A stretch of DNA of 10,393 bases, taken from NCBI GenBank assembly GCA_039920665.1, contig JBDSDH010000287.1, forward strand, positions 1 to 10,393. The letters run 5' to 3'. Both the position numbers and the translations under genes were made by a program. The first letter of the stretch is position 1. The number at the start of each line of letters is the position of its first letter. Below are positions 8,074 through 10,393 of this stretch, piece by piece. A model generated the notes under the pieces. It did no database searches. It saw only the letters and a list, made by a program, of their open reading frames with translations, and was not told the origin of the DNA. The stretch comes from WLMZ01 sp039920665. Lineage in GTDB: Bacteria > Actinomycetota > Acidimicrobiia > Acidimicrobiales > Ilumatobacteraceae.

Positions 8074-8657
8074 TGCCGGTCGATCCCACCAAGATCGCGA
8101 CGTGGGCCAATTTGGTCACGGTGGCACGGATGTTGATCGCTCCGGTGATGTTCATCGTGATCCCTGACGATGGCATGGGGAGCTGGATTGCTTTGTTGGC
8201 CTGGTTCTTGCTGTGCGTCAGCGACGGCATCGACGGCTACCTCGCCCGCCGTCATGGCATCACCAACTTCGGCACGTTCGTCGATCCACTGGCCGACAAA
8301 CTGCTCGTCCTGCTGGCGATGATGACCCTCATCGACAACGGTCAGTTCTGGTGGCTTCCGGTCGCGATCATCTTCGCCCGAGAGCTGGCGATGAGTCTGT
8401 ACCGAGTGTTTTGGGGCAGCAAGGGCGTCAACGTCCCGGCCAGCAAGCTGGCCAAGATCAAGACCACGACCCAGCAGTTCGCGGTCGCCTTTGCAATCGC
8501 CCCCTTGACCGCAGCCGATGCGACGTGGACGTGGCTGATTCTGCTGTGGACGTCGGTCGTGCTCACCGTCTACAGCTTCGGCCAATACATGTGGAAGGCC
8601 CACACCGCCAAGCTGCCCGAGCACATTGCGCCCGCGACCAACCGGGCCGACATCTGA
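8073..8657 (+). CDS. pgsA: CDP-alcohol phosphatidyltransferase, probably phosphatidylglycerophosphate synthase
   Basis: Integral membrane enzyme that transfers a phosphatidyl group from CDP-diacylglycerol to an alcohol phosphate, most likely glycerol-3-phosphate, giving the precursor of phosphatidylglycerol and cardiolipin. The family signature is complete: D51-G-I-D54-G55-Y-L-A58-R59, then G67, D71 and D75. NLVTVARMLIAPV at the N-terminus, ARELAMSLYR at 102-111 and KIKTTTQQ at 128-135 are typical of PgsA; the usual Gly before that lysine is Ala127. Hydrophobic segments lie at about 14-31, 38-49, 77-87, 92-105, 136-148 and 153-174, giving roughly six membrane spans. At 194 residues it has the normal size. 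The acceptor alcohol is inferred: actinomycetes carry several paralogues (PgsA1-3, cardiolipin synthase, inositol enzymes), but the copy beside rimO and cinA is usually annotated PgsA. It is coupled to rimO by a one-base overlap. Confidence 0.88.
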   Translation: MPVDPTKIATWANLVTVARMLIAPVMFIVIPDDGMGSWIALLAWFLLCVSDGIDGYLARRHGITNFGTFVDPLADKLLVLLAMMTLIDNGQFWWLPVAIIFARELAMSLYRVFWGSKGVNVPASKLAKIKTTTQQFAVAFAIAPLTAADATWTWLILLWTSVVLTVYSFGQYMWKAHTAKLPEHIAPATNRADI

Positions 8658-8658
8658 C

Positions 8659-9912
8659 ATGCGCGTCGATGTCGTCGCCGTCGGGACGGAACTGCTGCTC
8701 GGCCAGATCGTCGACACGAACTCGTCGTGGATCGGCGAGCAACTCGCCGCGCATGGTTTCAACTCGTTGCTCCAGATCAAGGTCGGTGACAACTTGGGCC
8801 GGGTGGTTGCGGCATTCCGCCACGCCCTGTCAGCCGCTGACGCGATCATCGTCTGCGGTGGTCTCGGGCCGACCCACGACGATCTGACACGCGAGGCGAT
8901 CGCGACCGTCATGGCTGTTCCGCTCACCATGCACGACGACATTGCCGACCGGATTCGGGAGATGTTCAGCGCCCGCGGCCGGCACATGGCCGACAACAAC
9001 CTTCGCCAAGCCATGGTGCCCGAGGGCGCGTCGGTGATCGTCCAGACCCGAGGCACAGCTCCCGGTTTGATCTGCCCGGTCATCGTCGATGGCCTTGTCA
9101 AGGTGATTTACGCAGTGCCGGGCGTCCCGCACGAGATGAAGGACATGCTCGACCGGGCCATCCTGCCGGATCTGCATCGCCGTAGCGGCGAAGTTGCGGT
9201 GATCACCAGTCGCACTCTGCGAACGTGGGGTGAGAGCGAGAGTGGTCTCAACGAGCGCCTTGACTCGATCATTGCCGAACTCGACGAGATCGGCAATCCG
9301 ACACTTGCGTTCCTCGCCAGTGGCTGGGAGGGGCTGAAGGTCCGGCTGACGGCCAAGGCCGAAACGCTCGATGACGTCGAATCTCTGCTCGACCAGTGGA
9401 CGACGCGGGTCACCGCGGTCATCGGTGAGACCATTTTCGGTTTCAACGACGACACGATGGAATCAGTCGTGCTCGAGATGCTGCGCGAGCGCAGCCTCAC
9501 CCTTGGCGTGGCCGAATCGGTGACCGGTGGATTGGTCGCCGGCCGGCTCACCGGTATTGCCGGTGCCAGCGATGTCTTTCGCGGTGGTGTCGTCTCGTAT
9601 GCGAGCGAGGTCAAGTTCGGCCTGCTCGGCGTCACCCCAGGCCCAGTCGTCAGCGAGACGGCCGCTGGCGAAATGGCGGTCGGTGTTCGGCGCGCCCTCG
9701 ACGCATCGGTCGGCCTCGCCCTCACCGGTGTCGCCGGCCCGACCATTCAGGACGGGATGCCAGTCGGGACGCTCTGCATCGGTGTCGCAATCGGTGACGT
9801 CGTCCACACAACATCGCTGCGACTGCCGGGACAGCGAGACCAGATGCGCCAGATGAGCGTGATCACCGCGCTCGACTACCTCCGTCACCTGCTCGGCGCC
9901 CAACGGGGCTGA
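8659..9912 (+). CDS. cinA: CinA-type competence/damage protein with NMN deamidase domain
   Basis: Two-domain protein of pyridine nucleotide salvage. The N-terminal MoaB-like COG1058 domain (~1-170; GTELLLGQIVDTN, CGGLGPTHDD at 66-75, GTAPG, AVPGVPHEM) hydrolyses ADP-ribose in characterised relatives. A linker domain (~175-260) leads to the C-terminal PncC domain, which deamidates NMN to NaMN. PncC residues are present: A285-E-S287-V-T-G-G, K319 in SYASEVKFGLLG, and TGVAGP. The length of 417 matches the full-length family, so both domains are intact. ATG 8659 lies one base after the pgsA stop and gives the standard MRVDVVAVGTELL start. The frame is open to 8626, but those residues overlap pgsA and do not belong. 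No ribosome site is visible, so coupling to pgsA is likely. The name is historical; a direct competence role is not implied here. Confidence 0.94.
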   Translation: MRVDVVAVGTELLLGQIVDTNSSWIGEQLAAHGFNSLLQIKVGDNLGRVVAAFRHALSAADAIIVCGGLGPTHDDLTREAIATVMAVPLTMHDDIADRIREMFSARGRHMADNNLRQAMVPEGASVIVQTRGTAPGLICPVIVDGLVKVIYAVPGVPHEMKDMLDRAILPDLHRRSGEVAVITSRTLRTWGESESGLNERLDSIIAELDEIGNPTLAFLASGWEGLKVRLTAKAETLDDVESLLDQWTTRVTAVIGETIFGFNDDTMESVVLEMLRERSLTLGVAESVTGGLVAGRLTGIAGASDVFRGGVVSYASEVKFGLLGVTPGPVVSETAAGEMAVGVRRALDASVGLALTGVAGPTIQDGMPVGTLCIGVAIGDVVHTTSLRLPGQRDQMRQMSVITALDYLRHLLGAQRG

Positions 9913-9942
9913 CCCAGCGCCGATCGCCGCCCAGGCGACTGA

Positions 9943-9972
9943 TTGATGAGCGGTTCACGCGCCTGGCATACT
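9943..9972 (+). promoter_or_regulatory. Candidate promoter for the tRNA-Arg gene
   Basis: TTGATG at 9943-9948 (-35, four of six matches to TTGACA) is followed by an 18-base spacer and CATACT at 9967-9972 (-10, four of six matches to TATAAT). Transcription would begin about 9979-9981, leaving only a few bases before the mature tRNA 5' end at 9982. It lies in the 69-base gap after cinA. Confidence 0.6.
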
Positions 9973-9981
9973 GGCCGCTCC

Positions 9982-10058
9982 GCCTCCGTAGCTCAGCTGG
10001 ATAGAGCATCGGGTTTCTACCCCGCCGGTCGGGAGTTCGAATCTCTCCGGGGGCGCCA
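9982..10058 (+). tRNA. tRNA-Arg (anticodon UCU), CCA encoded
   Basis: The cloverleaf can be drawn by hand. The acceptor stem is 9982-9988 with 10048-10054, seven pairs including one U-G. The D arm is GCTC/GAGC (9991-9994, 10004-10007) with GG in the loop. The anticodon arm is 10009-10025 with loop TTTCTAC, anticodon TCT at 10016-10018, U33 before it and A37 after it. The variable loop has five bases (10026-10030). The T arm is GGGAG/CTCTC with loop TTCGAAT. The discriminator is G at 10055 and CCA follows at 10056-10058. It should read AGA and AGG codons. The outermost anticodon-stem pair (10009 with 10025) is a U-C mismatch; otherwise all stems pair. Confidence 0.93.
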
Positions 10059-10073
10059 ACAACTCGCCAGCGC

Positions 10074-10093
10074 TGCCCGGCGCCGGCCGGGTA
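10074..10093 (+). terminator. GC-rich hairpin after tRNA-Arg, possible terminator
   Basis: CCCGGC (10076-10081) and GCCGGG (10086-10091) form a six-pair stem with loop GCCG, extended by a G-U and a U-A pair to eight. There is no T tract after it, so it is not a classic intrinsic terminator, though U-poor hairpins are common after actinobacterial genes. It would separate the tRNA transcript from the rRNA operon promoters downstream. Confidence 0.4.
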
Positions 10094-10144
10094 CGAGCAC
10101 AGCCGCTTCGACGGAACGAAATTTTCGAGCATTCGAGGAACGGG

Positions 10145-10173
10145 TTGTGTGCCTGGCCATCGAGGGGTATGGT
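10145..10173 (+). promoter_or_regulatory. Candidate rRNA operon promoter (upstream copy)
   Basis: TTGTGT at 10145-10150 and TATGGT at 10168-10173 are separated by exactly 17 bases, giving an expected start near 10180. The AT-rich stretch GAAATTTT at 10118-10125 lies about 55-60 bases upstream of that start, where an UP element could act. The leader downstream contains boxA, which supports a ribosomal RNA role. Confidence 0.55.
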
Positions 10174-10202
10174 TTCCACTCGCTTCGGGCGGTAGAAATA
10201 CT
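10174..10202 (+). promoter_or_regulatory. Candidate second rRNA operon promoter
   Basis: TTCCAC at 10174-10179 and AATACT at 10197-10202 are separated by 17 bases, directly downstream of the first candidate. The following CCCGGG is a GC-rich discriminator-like sequence, as expected at growth-rate-controlled promoters. Tandem promoters are common before rRNA operons. The -35 match is modest, so this is weaker than the upstream candidate. Confidence 0.35.
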
Positions 10203-10393
10203 CCCGGGACGTGACACCAACTTCAGACGCAGGGTGCCGGCAACGGACAAGCCCACCACATGAAGTGTGTTGCCGAGCTGAGGCTCTTTGAAAACGGAAG
10301 AGAAGACTGAACGATAGTGCGGGCAGCGCATCGCCTTTTTGGTGGTGGAGCTGCTTGTTAATTTTGGTTGATGGCGCCCTTTTGGGGGTGTTG
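10180..10393 (+). other. rRNA operon leader, cut by the window edge before 16S rRNA
   Basis: This stretch has no credible coding region. It contains boxA at 10283-10294, a small hairpin TGCG/CGCA at 10318-10330, and then an unusually T- and G-rich tail with T runs at 10335-10339 and 10379-10383. That composition differs from the GC-rich genes to the left and is typical of the region just before 16S rRNA. The conserved start of the 16S gene (GAGTTTGATC-like) is not reached within the window, so no rRNA gene is called. Confidence 0.7.
10283..10294 (+). promoter_or_regulatory. boxA antitermination site of rRNA leader
   Basis: GCTCTTTGAAAA matches the bacterial rRNA-leader boxA (E. coli GCTCTTTAACAA), the RNA site bound by NusB and S10 for antitermination of untranslated rRNA transcripts. 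It lies about 100 bases before the window end, a usual distance from the 16S 5' end. It is the main evidence that an rRNA operon begins here. Confidence 0.8.

Noticed and set aside
9924..9938. Hairpin TCGCC-GCCCA-GGCGA after cinA
   Set aside because: The five-pair stem has no T tract. It could end the cinA transcript, but such stems are expected by chance in GC-rich DNA.
9931..9966. Inverted repeat CCAGGCG / CGCCTGG around the tRNA promoter
   Set aside because: Seven bases with a 22-base gap is weak for an operator, and the repeat does not extend in either direction.
9863..10179. Minus-strand frames containing GEIRTPDRRGRNPMLYPAEL and PPERFELPTGGVETRC
   Set aside because: These are the well-known false proteins obtained by translating the reverse strand of a tRNA gene. 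They lie over tRNA-Arg and are not genes.
9943..10263. Plus-strand frame with SVAQLDRASGFYPAGREFES
   Set aside because: This is the tRNA-Arg sequence read in the sense direction as protein, a frequent mis-annotation. It also runs through the rRNA promoter region.
1..10393. Search for CRISPR arrays, insertion sequences, attachment sites, toxin-antitoxin pairs and defence genes
   Set aside because: No direct repeats, transposase motifs or defence domains were seen. The window is mostly housekeeping genes, so no new multi-gene system is claimed.

Overview
This window reads as chromosomal DNA from a high-GC actinomycete. The gene order dapA - rnj - (lipoprotein) - ftsK - (SMP-30) - rimO - pgsA - cinA matches, from memory, a conserved Actinomycetota neighbourhood. 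GTG starts, ORF-rich reverse strands and two apparently leaderless genes fit that lineage. The class may be Acidimicrobiia, but that is a guess from style and not from any marker in the window.

Layout. All eight protein genes lie on the + strand and are tightly packed. Positions 1-786 hold the 3' part of dapA (lysine/diaminopimelate synthesis), followed by rnj (RNase J, 829-2490). One base after rnj comes a small unrecognised lipoprotein (2492-3112) whose Shine-Dalgarno lies inside the end of rnj. ftsK (DNA translocase, 3161-5659) follows and probably has its own promoter. An SMP-30/gluconolactonase-type beta-propeller gene (5763-6719) sits between ftsK and rimO. Then comes a tight three-gene unit, rimO-pgsA-cinA (6787-9912): rimO and pgsA overlap by one base, and pgsA and cinA are one base apart.

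The last 480 bases are RNA territory. A tRNA-Arg(UCU) gene with an encoded CCA lies at 9982-10058 behind a recognisable promoter. A GC-rich hairpin follows it. Next come two candidate promoters with 17-base spacers and a boxA antitermination sequence (GCTCTTTGAAAA, 10283-10294). This is the leader of a ribosomal RNA operon, and the 16S gene itself should begin just beyond the right edge.

How it fits together: most genes are housekeeping (cell-wall precursor and lysine supply, RNA turnover, chromosome segregation, ribosomal protein S12 modification, phospholipid synthesis, NMN recycling). The accessory elements are the lipoprotein and the SMP-30 protein. I found no mobile element, CRISPR array, toxin-antitoxin pair, defence system or biosynthetic cluster, and nothing that convincingly forms a new multi-gene system. 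The points most worth checking are the rRNA/tRNA block where clgR/recA would often follow cinA, the two inserted accessory genes, the internally repeated lipoprotein and the possible leaderless promoters.
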